Source: Methanomassiliicoccaceae archaeon DOK (lineage in GTDB: Archaea > Thermoplasmatota > Thermoplasmata > Methanomassiliicoccales > Methanomethylophilaceae). Taken from it: a stretch of 64,000 nt of DNA. A program made the position numbers and the translations under genes. Shown in pieces: positions 25,198 through 34,561 of the stretch. Positions within the stretch are counted from its first letter, which is position 1. Every line of letters starts with the position of its first letter. The DNA is taken from contig CP047880.1 in assembly GCA_009911715.1 (NCBI GenBank), positions 124,001 through 188,000 of the forward strand. Direction: 5' to 3'. The notes under the pieces were generated by a model, which ran no database searches, had not been told where the DNA came from, and saw only the letters and a list, made by a program, of their open reading frames with translations.

Positions 25198-27528
25198 ATG
25201 GCCGGACCGATGATCAAACGCGACGTTCCGTTCGAGCTGTACGACGTGGACATCCTGTCGGCCTCGGACGACGTCCTGGTATCCGTCTCGAAGGACATGA
25301 GCCTCGGGCTGTCCCTCGACGAGATGAAGAGGATCAGAGAATACTTCAAGGCCGAGGGCAGGAACCCCACCGACGTGGAGCTCCAGGCGCTCGGCCAGGC
25401 ATGGAGCGAGCACTGCTGCTACAAGAGCTCCAAGCCCATCCTCAAGGAGTTCGTCTTCGGGCTGGACAGGGAGGACATCCTGTCCAGGGGGGACGCGGGC
25501 GTCATGGTCTTCGATGACGATTACGGCTACGCCCTGAGGATCGAGAGCCACAACCATCCCTCCGCGATCGAGCCCTACGGCGGCGCGGCCACAGGGATTG
25601 GGGGCATCCTGAGGGACGTCGTCTGCATGGGCGCGCAGCCCATCGGGCTGGCGGACCCTCTCTGCTTCGGGCCCATCGACAGGAAGGGCGATCTCCCGCC
25701 GGGGGTCAAGCATCCCAGGTACCTCGTCAGCGGCGTCGTATCGGGGATCAGGGACTACGGGAACCGCGTGGGAATACCCACGATCACGGGAGGGTTCTTC
25801 TTCGACGAGAAGTACACAGGCAACTGCCTGGTCAACGTCGCCTGCCTGGGAATCGTCAAGCGCGACGACCTGGCGAAGAACTACGCCGGGGGCCCCGGCG
25901 AGGTCATGATCCTGATCGGCGGACGCACCGGGCGCGATGGGATCCACGGCGTGAACTTCGCATCCGCGGACCTCACCGCCACATCCGACGAGGACTCCAG
26001 AGGAGCCGTCCAGCTGGGCGACCCCATCACGAAGGAGCCGGTCATGCACGCGTGCTTCGAGGTCAACGCCAGGCACCTCATCACGGGGATGAAGGACCTG
26101 GGAGGCGGAGGACTGAGCTGTGTCGTGGGCGAGATGGCCCTCGACGCGGGCTGCGGTGCCGATGTGGACCTGGAGAACGTGCCCCTGAAGGAGCCCGGAC
26201 TGGCCCCGTGGGAGATCTGGGTGTCCGAGTCCCAGGAGCGCATGATGTGCACATGCAAGCCCGAGAACGTGGAGGAGGTCCTGCAGATCTTCGAGATGTG
26301 GGACGTCCTGGCCACGCCCATCGCGAGGACCACCGACCAGAAGCGCACCCGTCTGTTCTGGAACGGCGAGATGATATTCGACATGGACCTGGAGTTCCTC
26401 ACAGGCGGCCCCGTCTACAACAGGCCCTATGTGCTCCCGGACGTGTACACCAAGGAGAGGGAGAGGTTCCCGGAGCTGCCAGACGACAGAGAGGTCATAC
26501 TGGACCTCCTTTCCGACCCCAACGTGGCCTCCAAGGAGTGGGCCATCAGGCAGTACGACCACGAGGTCCGCGCATCCACCGTCGTGCACCCGCTCGTCGG
26601 ACCCCTCAACGAGGCCGGACCCGGCGACGCGTCCGTCCTCATGCCTGTCCCCGGAAGGTGGAAGGGCCTTGCGGCGGCCATCGGATGCAACCCGTGGTTC
26701 ACCGAGGCCGATCCGTACAAGGGCGGGATGGCATGCATCGACGAGACCTGCAGGAACCTGGTCGCCGTCGGCGCCAGGCCGAACGCTTTCACGGACTGCC
26801 TCAACTTCGGCAACCCCGAGAAGCCCGAGAGGCTGGGCGAGTTCAGGGAGGCGGTCAGGGGCATTGGCGAGATCGCCAGGGCCCTGAACATCCCGATACC
26901 CTCCGGAAACGTCAGTCTCTACAACGAGGCCCCCGGAGGACATCACATCCTGCCGACGCCCATGATACTCGGCTGCGGACTCATCGACGACGTCAGGAAG
27001 GCCGTGACCGCCGACTTCAAGAAGATCGGCAGCTGCATCTTCGTCGTCGGGAAGACCCGTGACGAGATGGGCATGTCCCTCCTGTTCAGGAGGTTCGGCG
27101 GAGAGCAGGGCGCTGTGCCCGGAGTCGACGTCGACGCCCTCAAGAGGTACATGGACGAGCTGCTGCAGGCCATGGACGAGGGCATCGTCCTGAGCTGCCA
27201 CGACTGCTCGGACGGCGGCATCGCCGTCGCGGTGGCGGAGATGTGCATCTCCGGTCACGTCGGGGCCGAGATCACTCTGGACGGGATCGACGGAATGGAT
27301 CTCAGGAGGAAGCTGTACTCCGAGAGCAACAGCCGCTGGATCGTCGAAGTCGACGGCATGGACGTCACCAGGTTCACGGAGATCATGGGCGACGACGCCG
27401 TCCTGCTCGGAATCACCAAGGGCGACGGTCTGAAGATCAAGGACAACGGCACGTTCGTGCCGCTTGACGAGATGAGGCGTGCATGGAACGACCCCATCTG
27501 GAACATCATGGGAGGTGCTGCGGAATGA
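25198..27528 (+). CDS. purL: FGAM synthase subunit PurL (small form)
   Basis: The 776-residue protein is the ATP-dependent synthase subunit that converts formylglycinamide ribonucleotide to the amidine in purine synthesis. Seen are QAWSEHCCYKSSKP near the N-terminus, ESHNHPSAIEPYGGAATGIG (residues ~115-134), DLGGGGLSC, and the second-half PSGNVSLYNE and CHDCSDGGIAVA. It lacks the glutaminase domain of large PurL, as expected with separate PurS and PurQ. The stop overlaps purQ (ATGA). Confidence 0.96.
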   Translation: MAGPMIKRDVPFELYDVDILSASDDVLVSVSKDMSLGLSLDEMKRIREYFKAEGRNPTDVELQALGQAWSEHCCYKSSKPILKEFVFGLDREDILSRGDAGVMVFDDDYGYALRIESHNHPSAIEPYGGAATGIGGILRDVVCMGAQPIGLADPLCFGPIDRKGDLPPGVKHPRYLVSGVVSGIRDYGNRVGIPTITGGFFFDEKYTGNCLVNVACLGIVKRDDLAKNYAGGPGEVMILIGGRTGRDGIHGVNFASADLTATSDEDSRGAVQLGDPITKEPVMHACFEVNARHLITGMKDLGGGGLSCVVGEMALDAGCGADVDLENVPLKEPGLAPWEIWVSESQERMMCTCKPENVEEVLQIFEMWDVLATPIARTTDQKRTRLFWNGEMIFDMDLEFLTGGPVYNRPYVLPDVYTKERERFPELPDDREVILDLLSDPNVASKEWAIRQYDHEVRASTVVHPLVGPLNEAGPGDASVLMPVPGRWKGLAAAIGCNPWFTEADPYKGGMACIDETCRNLVAVGARPNAFTDCLNFGNPEKPERLGEFREAVRGIGEIARALNIPIPSGNVSLYNEAPGGHHILPTPMILGCGLIDDVRKAVTADFKKIGSCIFVVGKTRDEMGMSLLFRRFGGEQGAVPGVDVDALKRYMDELLQAMDEGIVLSCHDCSDGGIAVAVAEMCISGHVGAEITLDGIDGMDLRRKLYSESNSRWIVEVDGMDVTRFTEIMGDDAVLLGITKGDGLKIKDNGTFVPLDEMRRAWNDPIWNIMGGAAE

Positions 27529-28340
27529 AGCCGGAAGACGTGAAGGTGTGCGTTGTCAGGATCGAGGGTACGAACTGCGAGGACGAGATGGCCTACGCGT
27601 TCAGATCCGTCGGCGCCCAGGCCGAGGAGGTCCACCTCAAGCAGCTGATCAAGCAGGCGCCGGCCGGCATGTGCCGCGACCTGGAGGACTACGATGTCCT
27701 GGCCTTCCCCGGAGGGTTCTCCGCGGGCGACTACGTCCGCGCGGGAGCGATCTTCGCCGCGAGGATAAAGGCGGCGATCGGCGGGGAGGTCAAGAGGTTC
27801 GTCGAGGCGGAGAAGCCCGTCCTGGGGGTCTGCAACGGCTTCCAGATCCTGGTCGAGATGGGACTGCTCCCGGCCTTCGAGGAGACGATGACCGAGCAGC
27901 CTGCCGCGGCCCTGTACACCAACGATTCCGGAAGGTTCGAGTGCCGTCCGACGGTACTGAGGAACGACAACCGCGGGAAGTGCATGTTCACCAGAGAGAT
28001 CCCCGAGAAGAGGATGCTGATGATCCCGTCCGCTCATGCGGAGGGGAAGCTGATGAGCATGGACCCCGACTTCGTGCAGAAGCTCGAGGACAACGACCAG
28101 GTCGTGTTCAGGTACGTCTGTCCCGACGGATCCAAGGCCGTCTATCCCTGGAACCCCAACGGGTCCCCCTCGGACATCGCGGGGATCTGCAACCCTGCAG
28201 GTAACGTCCTGGGCATGATGCCGCACCCGGAGCGTGTGATCACGAGGTTCACGCATCCTGACTGGACCCGCGGATACACCGACGAGGAGGGTGACGGCAA
28301 GGTCATCTTCCGCTCGGTGATCTCGGCTCTCACAAACTGA
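27525..28340 (+). CDS. purQ: FGAM synthase glutaminase subunit PurQ
   Basis: This 271-residue class I glutamine amidotransferase has the nucleophile elbow PVLGVCNGFQILVEMGLLP (Cys about residue 100) and the distal catalytic pair in MMPHPERVI (His, Glu). It releases ammonia from glutamine for PurL. It begins at ATG 27525, overlapping purL by 4 bp, and is followed by a strong hairpin at 28349-28368. Confidence 0.95.
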   Translation: MKPEDVKVCVVRIEGTNCEDEMAYAFRSVGAQAEEVHLKQLIKQAPAGMCRDLEDYDVLAFPGGFSAGDYVRAGAIFAARIKAAIGGEVKRFVEAEKPVLGVCNGFQILVEMGLLPAFEETMTEQPAAALYTNDSGRFECRPTVLRNDNRGKCMFTREIPEKRMLMIPSAHAEGKLMSMDPDFVQKLEDNDQVVFRYVCPDGSKAVYPWNPNGSPSDIAGICNPAGNVLGMMPHPERVITRFTHPDWTRGYTDEEGDGKVIFRSVISALTN

Positions 28341-28348
28341 TTTTCAAA

Positions 28349-28368
28349 GCCCCCGGGCGACCGGGGGC
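28349..28368 (+). terminator. Hairpin after purQ
   Basis: GCCCCCGG (28349-28356) pairs with CCGGGGGC (28361-28368) around a GCGA loop, 8 nt past the purQ stop. No long T tract follows. Confidence 0.55.
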
Positions 28369-28446
28369 GAACATATGGACGGTCGGACGAGCAGTCCTGC
28401 CGGTGATAGTTTCTGAAGAATCCTGCATTCGCCACAGGGGAGGCGG

Positions 28447-29103
28447 TCAGATGTTGACCTTCACATCGATGTGGTCGCCATCCTCCAGGCTCAGTGTCCT
28501 CCTGAGGTGGTACTGGCAGATGATCTCGATGGTGTCGACGTAATGCGACCTCTCCGGGACGACGATGGCGCAGTCGATGTTGCGGATCTTGGCCTTGTAG
28601 GCGATGACCTCCCCGAAGCTCCTCCCGTCACTGGAGAAGCCGTTGATCGTGATCCCGGCGATGCTCCTGACGACGTCCAGCTTGCCGACGTCCTCTGGGT
28701 CGACCTGGATGTTGAGCGTTCCCTGGAAGGGGGTGAATCCGAGCTTCGACTGGAACTGGGTCTTGTACCCGTCCTGGCAGATGTAGTATCCTCCCTCGCC
28801 CATACCGGACACGACATTGCCGTGTATGGTGATGTGGTCGGTGAGCTCGAAGATCCTGCGGTACTCGTTGTACTCCTTCTTCAGGTCGTCGATCCCCTTC
28901 TGGGTGAGCTTGATGCGCTGTCTGCGGGCCCCCAGGTCACGGACGATGTACTTCTCGTCCAGAAGCTCCAGGATCCTCTTGGATGCGGACTGCTGGCTCA
29001 TCTCCAGTGCCTCCCCTAGCTCTCTGGAAGAAATCGCTATGTAATCGTCCATGGCTCCTAGCAGGGCGAGCTTCCTGAGTGCGAAGGAGTACTTCTCATC
29101 CAT
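28447..29103 (-). CDS. ribK: CTP-dependent riboflavin kinase with winged-helix domain
   Basis: This 218-residue protein joins an N-terminal winged helix (ISSRELGEALEMSQQSASKR, ILELLDEKYIVRDLGARRQR) at residues ~20-85 to a C-terminal DUF120 riboflavin kinase domain (HGNVVSGMGEGGYYICQDGY, FTPFQGTLNIQVDPED, and ERSHYVDTIEIICQYHLR). The enzyme makes FMN from riboflavin using CTP. The fusion suggests it also represses flavin genes, as proposed for archaeal RbkR proteins. The gene converges on purQ. Confidence 0.93.
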   Translation of the reverse strand: MDEKYSFALRKLALLGAMDDYIAISSRELGEALEMSQQSASKRILELLDEKYIVRDLGARRQRIKLTQKGIDDLKKEYNEYRRIFELTDHITIHGNVVSGMGEGGYYICQDGYKTQFQSKLGFTPFQGTLNIQVDPEDVGKLDVVRSIAGITINGFSSDGRSFGEVIAYKAKIRNIDCAIVVPERSHYVDTIEIICQYHLRRTLSLEDGDHIDVKVNI

Positions 29104-29200
29104 GGGTGGGGGAATCTGTTCCGCCGATTTAAACGTACTGAGAACTCGGTAGATGGGGTTTCCAGCAGGCGCTTTTCAGAATAATCGGATAAGAAAGGAA

Positions 29201-29216
29201 AGGCCCCGAGGGGCCT
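29201..29216 (-). terminator. Hairpin terminator of the four-helix membrane protein gene
   Basis: AGGCCC (29201-29206) pairs with GGGCCT (29211-29216). On the minus strand it sits 10 nt past the stop and is followed by a pyrimidine-rich TTCCTTTCTT run. Confidence 0.6.
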
Positions 29217-29226
29217 GTTTTCCGGG

Positions 29227-29592
29227 TCAGATCCTCTGGGCGTCGACCCACGTGGTGACGGTGGGGCAGGCGGCGAAGAGGATGTTGACGGCGCCGATGA
29301 CGGCGAGCACGAGGTTCAGCCAGATGTAGGATCCCTCGTAGAGGATGGACAGGATGACCACGGCCTCGCAGACGGCTGCGAGAACGAGGATTGTGCTGCC
29401 CTGGACGGGGGTGAACTTGGTGAATCCTCCAGCGACGGCGAAGAACATGCATGCGACGAGCAGGTTCAGTCCGACGAGCGGCATGGAGTCGAGGGTTCCG
29501 TCCCAGGCGGCGGCGACAGCGCACAGAGCGATGATGCCTCCGATGAGACCGAGTGCGGCTCCGAAGACCATTTTCTTTGGAACGGGTGTCAT
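29227..29592 (-). CDS. Small four-helix membrane protein
   Basis: The 121-residue protein from ATG 29592 is almost entirely hydrophobic, with four predicted membrane helices (FGAALGLIGGIIALCAVAAA, GLNLLVACMFFAVAGG, STILVLAAVCEAVVILSIL, LNLVLAVIGAVNILFAA). It has no recognisable catalytic residues. It follows the DUF998-like gene by 23 bp and probably shares its transcript. The family is not identified. Confidence 0.7.
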   Translation of the reverse strand: MTPVPKKMVFGAALGLIGGIIALCAVAAAWDGTLDSMPLVGLNLLVACMFFAVAGGFTKFTPVQGSTILVLAAVCEAVVILSILYEGSYIWLNLVLAVIGAVNILFAACPTVTTWVDAQRI

Positions 29593-29615
29593 TTTGGTAC
29601 CTTCCTTTGATTGAT

Positions 29616-30194
29616 TTACGCCTTCTTCGGAACGATCATCTTGGCGCTGATGGCAGCGAGCCAGACGATGCCGCAGGCGACGGTGATGACCTCGAGTGCC
29701 GCGATGCTCATTCCGACAGCGCATCCGAGGATGATCAGGATGAGGACGACTGTGATCGCGGAGTTGATCCTGGCTCCGTCCCTCCAGTCTCCGATGGCCG
29801 AGAGGACCATGGCGATGAACAGGAACAGGAAGAGGAGGATGGCGATGGTGTCGTGCGTGTTGCCGTTTCCGAAGTCGCTGTGGATGTATCCGGCGAGGAT
29901 CAGGAAGATGGCGGAGATGGCGAGGATGCATCCGCTGGCGCGGTTGCACTCGGTCTCGCAAACGGCTTTGCCGAGTCCGCACACGAACACGAGGATTCCG
30001 ACGATCATGCATCCGTAGTTGAAGAGATCAGCCGACATCTGGACGTCGGAGATGCCCAGGTCGGACAGCATGTTCTCCCCGTAGACCCAAGCCGAGTCGC
30101 CGTTGATCGCGACGATGAGAACGACCGCGAAGGCGAATGCGGCGAGCAGCCCGATAGCCGCGAACGGTCCGGGGTGGCGATTACTCACATTCAT
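29616..30194 (-). CDS. DUF998-like membrane protein
   Basis: This 192-residue protein has about six membrane helices. The first is followed by GENMLSDLGISDVQMSADLF, then NYGCMIVGILVFVCGLGKAV and ILAISAIFLILAGYIHSDFG. The order (LSDLG after the first helix, N-x-G-C in the next) is that of DUF998 proteins, whose function is unknown. ATG 30194 is preferred to the longer frame because a TATA box (ATATAAAAA, about 30215-30223) lies ~22-25 nt upstream, giving a leaderless mRNA. Confidence 0.75.
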   Translation of the reverse strand: MNVSNRHPGPFAAIGLLAAFAFAVVLIVAINGDSAWVYGENMLSDLGISDVQMSADLFNYGCMIVGILVFVCGLGKAVCETECNRASGCILAISAIFLILAGYIHSDFGNGNTHDTIAILLFLFLFIAMVLSAIGDWRDGARINSAITVVLILIILGCAVGMSIAALEVITVACGIVWLAAISAKMIVPKKA

Positions 30195-30275
30195 GGAGGA
30201 CGTGTAGAAGTCCAATTTTTATATTGATTTCGTCCGTGGGGGTAATGTGGCTCTTGCCATCGGAGTGTGGATTTG

Positions 30276-31040
30276 GTGAAGAACCTGTTCTTCGTGGGAA
30301 CCGCGGGCAGCGGTAAGAGCACCCTGGTGGGTGCGTACAGGGATTGGCTCGACGACGCGGGAGTCGACTCCATCGTGATCAACATGGATCCGGGCGCGGA
30401 CTCGGTCCCCTACGAGCCGGATGTGGACATCCGCGAGTGGATCTCGCTTGACGAGGTCATGCAGGAGTACTCCCTCGGGCCCAACGGCGCCCAGATCGTC
30501 GCCGCGGACCTGATGGCCGTGAACATCCGCAAGATGATGGACGTCGTCAACACCTACAAGACGGACTACGCCCTCATCGACACGCCCGGGCAGCTAGAGC
30601 TCTTCGCCTTCAGGGAGTCCTCCGAGGTGACGGTCAAGGCCTTCGGGAGGGACGACTCGATGATCGTCTACCTGTCCGACCCCTCGCTCTGCAGGTCCCC
30701 CAACGGATTCATCTCGGCCATGACCCTCGGCGCCCTGGTCCAGTTCAGGCTCCAGCTCCCGATGCTGAACCTCCTGTCCAAGTGCGACACCCTGTCGGAG
30801 GACGACGAGCAGAGGATGCTCGACTGGTACTCGGTGCCGGATGTCCTCTACGGCGATCTCCTCGACTCCGATTCCATCCCCCAGACGGTCGTCGGCATGG
30901 AGCTCTTCAAGGCCATGGAGAACACCGGCGTGTTCGGGGAGATAAGGGCGGTGTCCGCTCAGGACTTCATAGGTCTGGAGGAGATCTACGCCGCATCCCA
31001 GCTGACGTTCTTCGGCGGAGAGGACAACGAGAGAGAGTGA
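30276..31040 (+). CDS. GPN-loop GTPase
   Basis: The ~254-residue GTPase has the P-loop FVGTAGSGKST, INMDPGADSVPYEPDVDIRE, the family GPN triad in SLGPNGAQIVAADL, a switch-II-like IDTPGQLELFAF and a base-specificity LLSKCDTL. Eukaryotic GPN relatives assist RNA polymerase II assembly; the archaeal role is unproven. The start is uncertain: GTG 30267, TTG 30273 and GTG 30276 are in frame, and the GGAG at 30262-30265 favours the later two. Confidence 0.9.
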   Translation: MKNLFFVGTAGSGKSTLVGAYRDWLDDAGVDSIVINMDPGADSVPYEPDVDIREWISLDEVMQEYSLGPNGAQIVAADLMAVNIRKMMDVVNTYKTDYALIDTPGQLELFAFRESSEVTVKAFGRDDSMIVYLSDPSLCRSPNGFISAMTLGALVQFRLQLPMLNLLSKCDTLSEDDEQRMLDWYSVPDVLYGDLLDSDSIPQTVVGMELFKAMENTGVFGEIRAVSAQDFIGLEEIYAASQLTFFGGEDNERE

Positions 31041-31122
31041 CGCTGAGTCCCGTCCCGCGGTCGGTCAGGTGCAACCCGGTCCGAAACGCGCGGAGAACGG
31101 GGTCAGTAAAGTCAGAATGAGA

Positions 31123-31161
31123 GGATGACGGGTCTGGCGGTTCTCCCGTCGCCCGTCATCC
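31123..31161. terminator. Convergent-gene hairpin terminator
   Basis: A perfect 10-bp stem, GGATGACGGG (31123-31132) with CCCGTCATCC (31152-31161), lies between the convergent GPN GTPase and PAN genes. It may terminate both. Confidence 0.5.
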
Positions 31162-31228
31162 TTGGAGTTTCATACCATGGCCCGCAGGGGTCATGGCCGT
31201 TTCTTTGCTTGCTTCCCGCGGTCCGGAA

Positions 31229-32434
31229 TCATCCGAACATGTACGCGGGGGCGGGCTTGGCCTTGTTCCTGCCTGCCTCGAGGACCTTGTCCTTCGCGTT
31301 AAGGAAGTCCTTCTCGGTGACATGGTCGCGGTCGTTCCTGATCGCGAGCATTCCGGCCTCGGTGCAGATGCTCTTGATCTCGGCACCTGAAACGCCCTCC
31401 GTGATCTCGGCGAGCTTCTTCGCGGAGACCTTCTTGTCGACGTTCATGTGGGCCAGGTGGATCTCGAAGATCTGCTTTCTGCCGTCCACGTCGGGCAGTC
31501 CGACGTCGATGATCCTGTCGAACCTTCCGGGCCTCAGGAGAGCGTCGTCCAGGATGTCGGGCCTGTTGGTGGCGCCGATGATCTTGACGTCGCTGGTGGG
31601 GGTGAAGCCGTCCAGCTCGGACAGCAGCTGCATGAGGGTCCTCTGGACCTCCCTGTCGCCGGACGTCGCCACGTCGAGCCTCCTGGCTCCGACCGAGTCG
31701 AGCTCGTCGATGAAGATGATGCTGGGGGCCTTCTCCTTGGCCAGCTGGAACAGCTCGCGGACGAGTCTGGCACCCTCCCCGATGTACTTCTGGACCAGCT
31801 CGGACCCTACCAGCCTGATGAACGTGGCCTGGGTGGCGTTGGCGACGGCCTTCGCCATGAGGGTCTTGCCCGTTCCGGGGGGACCGACGAGGAGCACGCC
31901 CTTGGGAGGCTCTATGCCGACCTTCGCGTAGAGCTCGGGTCTCAGCAGGGGGTCCTCCACGGCTTCGCGGAGCTCCAGCATCTGCTGCTTCAGTCCGCCG
32001 ATGTCCTCGTAGCTGACGTCGGGCTTGTCGATGATCTCCGCACCGGAGACGACAGGGTCGATGGGTGCGGGGAGAACGCTCATCACGGAGAGGGTCTGCT
32101 TGTTCAGCGACACCCTGCATCCGGGGACCAGGTCGCTCTCAGGCACGTACTCGGAGACCGACACGACGAAGTCGGGTCCCGTGGAGCTCTTGACGACAAC
32201 GCGGTTGTCGGGCAGGACGTCCTTGACGGCGCCTATGATGAGCGGCGGGCTCTTGAGTCTCTCGAGCTCGTTCCTGAGCCTCGAGATGTCCTTCTGCAGC
32301 CTGAAGAGCTCACTCTCGGAGTAGCGCTTCTCGGTCTCGGCGTTCTGGAGGTCCTCCATAAGCCTGACGTTCCTCTCCTCGAGGGTCACAATCTTCGCCT
32401 TCAGTTCAGCGACCTCATCGTTCGTGTCCGTCAT
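31229..32434 (-). CDS. pan: Proteasome-activating nucleotidase PAN
   Basis: The 401-residue AAA ATPase has an N-terminal coiled coil (residues ~5-70, heptads through RLQKDISRLRNELERLKSP), an OB-like domain, the SYEDIGGLKQQMLELREAVE start of the AAA module, Walker A GPPGTGKT, Walker B IIFIDELDSVGARR and R-PGRFDR. It unfolds substrates and feeds them to the 20S proteasome. The last residues are YMFG; the MFG end is a variant of the HbYX docking motif. It is divergent from MBF1. Confidence 0.95.
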   Translation of the reverse strand: MTDTNDEVAELKAKIVTLEERNVRLMEDLQNAETEKRYSESELFRLQKDISRLRNELERLKSPPLIIGAVKDVLPDNRVVVKSSTGPDFVVSVSEYVPESDLVPGCRVSLNKQTLSVMSVLPAPIDPVVSGAEIIDKPDVSYEDIGGLKQQMLELREAVEDPLLRPELYAKVGIEPPKGVLLVGPPGTGKTLMAKAVANATQATFIRLVGSELVQKYIGEGARLVRELFQLAKEKAPSIIFIDELDSVGARRLDVATSGDREVQRTLMQLLSELDGFTPTSDVKIIGATNRPDILDDALLRPGRFDRIIDVGLPDVDGRKQIFEIHLAHMNVDKKVSAKKLAEITEGVSGAEIKSICTEAGMLAIRNDRDHVTEKDFLNAKDKVLEAGRNKAKPAPAYMFG

Positions 32435-32506
32435 GTGTCCTCCCCCGGGGCAATGAGGCGCACGTTATTAATCGTTTGTCAATACCACGCGTGCCCGGTA
32501 CCATAG

Positions 32507-32515
32507 TTAAATAAA
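32507..32515 (+). promoter_or_regulatory. TATA box of MBF1 gene
   Basis: TTAAATAAA lies 21 nt before ATG 32537, which fits a leaderless mRNA. Confidence 0.55.
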
Positions 32516-32536
32516 AGCGCGGGTATCAGAGGGGCC

Positions 32537-33025
32537 ATGATTTGCGAGATGTGCGGCAAGGACGTTCCGCAGACACGTGCGGTCATCGTCGAGGGTACGA
32601 AGCTCAACGTCTGCCCCGGATGCGCCAAGTTCGGAGAGGACTACAGGTCCCCGTCAGCCGGAGGCGCTCCTGTCAGCCAGACCGTGATCGACCAGAGGCT
32701 CGAGAGGCGCGAGAGGAGGATGAAGTCCAAGGACATCTACGCCGGGACCACCTCCGTCGAGCTCATCGAGGACTACGGCGGAGCCATCAGGGAGGCCCGC
32801 GAGGCGAAGGGGATGGACCTCGAGCAGTTCGCGGCATCGATCCAGGAGAAGAAGGGTCTGCTCGCCAAGGTGGAGGCCAACAACCTCGTCCCCGACGACA
32901 AGCTCATCAAGAAGATCGAGAAGGCCCTGGACATCAAGCTGATGGAGACCGTGCAGTCCGGCACAACCGTCGGCGGGTCCAGGTCCGACAAGATGACGCT
33001 GGCCAACTTCATCAAGAAGGAGTGA
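32537..33025 (+). CDS. mbf1: Multiprotein bridging factor 1 (archaeal MBF1)
   Basis: The 162-residue protein has an N-terminal zinc ribbon (CEMCGKDV...NVCPGCAKFG, four cysteines in residues 3-28), a basic linker, and a C-terminal Cro/CI helix-turn-helix (REAREAKGMDLEQFAASIQE, LLAKVEANNLVPDDKLIKKI). This is the archaeal MBF1 (TIGR00270) layout. MBF1 links regulators to TBP in eukaryotes and associates with ribosomes in some archaea. The gene ends 2 bp before the convergent DUF2240 gene. Confidence 0.93.
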   Translation: MICEMCGKDVPQTRAVIVEGTKLNVCPGCAKFGEDYRSPSAGGAPVSQTVIDQRLERRERRMKSKDIYAGTTSVELIEDYGGAIREAREAKGMDLEQFAASIQEKKGLLAKVEANNLVPDDKLIKKIEKALDIKLMETVQSGTTVGGSRSDKMTLANFIKKE

Positions 33026-33027
33026 GT

Positions 33028-33546
33028 TCAGCTACCTTTGACCGAATCATAAACGGCGTCGAGGTAGGGGGAGACGTCAGCACCCGCGTCCCTGAGGACG
33101 ATGAGGGCGGCGACCCCTATCTCGATGTCCAACCTCTTCTGTATCCTGTTGCAGCTCTGGATGAAGTCCCTGCGCTGCATCCCCGCTTCCACGGCCCTCT
33201 CCATGAGCATCGGGAACACGTCCGTCGCGTCCGCCTGGGCTTTGGAGGAGGCCTTGTTCTCGGACGTCTGGCTCTTTGATCCGTGAAGGGATTCCACAAG
33301 TTCCTTCGGCGGTCTGTACGCAAGGGGCAGGTCGATGGCCCCGAGATCCGATGCGGGGCGGATGTACCCGTCCTTCTGGGTCACGACGCCGGCCCTGACC
33401 ATCGCCGACAGCAGGAGCTTCGAGTCCGAGGGGGACATCCATTTGAGTTCGAGGGAGGTGCCCATGACGAACTCCTCCGGTGTTGTCACATCCTTTCCGA
33501 TGCTGCGGAAGTACGCCGCGGCACAGACTGTCAGCTCGTCTGCCAT
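33028..33546 (-). CDS. DUF2240-like archaeal protein
   Basis: This 172-residue protein resembles the archaeal DUF2240 family. It begins MADELTVCAAAYFRSIGKDV and has LELKWMSPSDSKLLLSAMVR, AGVVTQKDGYIRPASDL, a charged linker, then RRDFIQSCNRIQKRLDIEIG and AALIVLRDAGADVSPYLDAV. The N-terminal helical part looks like a winged-helix-type fold. Function is unknown. It is cytoplasmic and convergent with MBF1. Confidence 0.7.
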   Translation of the reverse strand: MADELTVCAAAYFRSIGKDVTTPEEFVMGTSLELKWMSPSDSKLLLSAMVRAGVVTQKDGYIRPASDLGAIDLPLAYRPPKELVESLHGSKSQTSENKASSKAQADATDVFPMLMERAVEAGMQRRDFIQSCNRIQKRLDIEIGVAALIVLRDAGADVSPYLDAVYDSVKGS

Positions 33547-33652
33547 GTCGCGGAGGATGCGGTGCTAATTGAAAACCCTTGTCCGCCGTTCGGCCGCTCT
33601 ATATATTACGCGCGTGCGTTATTAGTTATTTCCACTAACAAGTAGGGATAGG

Positions 33653-33660
33653 TTTATATG
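33653..33660 (+). promoter_or_regulatory. TATA box of the rpoK-rpsB transcript
   Basis: TTTATATG lies 41 nt before ATG 33702, placing transcription start near 33684 and leaving a short leader with GGTGA. Confidence 0.55.
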
Positions 33661-33701
33661 CACCATCCTTAATGGGGCGGACATCCCGTATGGTGACCCA
33701 T

Positions 33702-33872
33702 ATGAAGTACACAAGATTCGAGAAGGCAAGGATCATCGGCGCCAGGGCGCTGCAGATCTCTTATGGAGCCCCCGTGCTCGTGGACTATCCCGAGGACATG
33801 CTGGACCCCATCGACATCGCCATGCTGGAGTTTGACAAGGATCTCATTCCTATCACTGTCGTAAGAAACTAA
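33702..33872 (+). CDS. rpoK: DNA-directed RNA polymerase subunit K
   Basis: This 56-residue protein is archaeal RpoK (Rpb6/omega homologue): [27 protein letters not shown], then [20 protein letters not shown]. RpoK helps assemble and stabilise the polymerase. ATG 33702 is chosen because GGTGA lies 5 nt upstream and the family usually starts just before TRFEKARI; ATGs at 33690 and 33672 are in frame. It precedes the uS2 gene by 13 bp, a common archaeal order. Confidence 0.94.
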   Translation: MKYTRFEKARIIGARALQISYGAPVLVDYPEDMLDPIDIAMLEFDKDLIPITVVRN

Positions 33873-33885
33873 AGGAGACTTTCAG

Positions 33886-34515
33886 ATGACCGACGAGGAA
33901 ATCCAACCTGTGAACAACGGCGACCTTCTGGTCGCAGAAGACATCTACCTGACCTCTGGAGTGCACATCGGTACCCAGCAGAAGTCCGCCGACATGAAGG
34001 ACTTCATCTACAAGGTCAGGCAGGACGGACTGTACGTTCTCGACGTCAAGAAGACCGACGAGAGGATCAGGGCCGCCGCATCCTTCCTGAGCCGCTACGA
34101 CCCCAAGAGGATCCTCGTGGTCTCCGCCAGGCAGTACGGACAGAAGCCCGCCAGGGAGTTCTCCAAGGCCATCGGCGCTCCCGCCTTCGCCGGACGTTTC
34201 GTCCCCGGAACCCTGACCAACCCCACCAACCCTGCCTTCATCGAGCCCGAGATCATCGTCATCACCGATCCCGCCGCCGACAAGCAGGCCCTCAACGAGG
34301 CCCTCAACCTCGGAATTCCGATCATCGCCATGTGCGACGCCAACAACGAGACCCGCAACGTCGATCTCGTCATCCCCACCAACAACAAGGGAAGGCGCGC
34401 GCTCGCCTGCATCTACTGGCTCCTGTCCAGGCAGGTCCTCTTCGAGAGGGGCGACCTCAAGGACCCCGAGGACTTCAACATGGAGATCGAGGACTTCGAG
34501 GCCAAGCTGGTCTGA
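33886..34515 (+). CDS. rpsB: 30S ribosomal protein uS2
   Basis: The 209-residue protein matches archaeal uS2: [55 protein letters not shown] and [20 protein letters not shown]. It binds the head-body junction of the small subunit. It follows rpoK closely, and codon choice is strongly biased to C-ending codons as expected of a highly expressed gene. Confidence 0.96.
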   Translation: MTDEEIQPVNNGDLLVAEDIYLTSGVHIGTQQKSADMKDFIYKVRQDGLYVLDVKKTDERIRAAASFLSRYDPKRILVVSARQYGQKPAREFSKAIGAPAFAGRFVPGTLTNPTNPAFIEPEIIVITDPAADKQALNEALNLGIPIIAMCDANNETRNVDLVIPTNNKGRRALACIYWLLSRQVLFERGDLKDPEDFNMEIEDFEAKLV

Positions 34516-34561
34516 ATTCAGATACAAACAAACTTCTTCTCAAACCCCTTTCCACCTTCTC

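Noticed and set aside
25180-27258. Long open frame antisense to purL
   Set aside because: It mirrors a certain gene and arises from high GC at third codon positions; the translated sequence has no recognisable domain.
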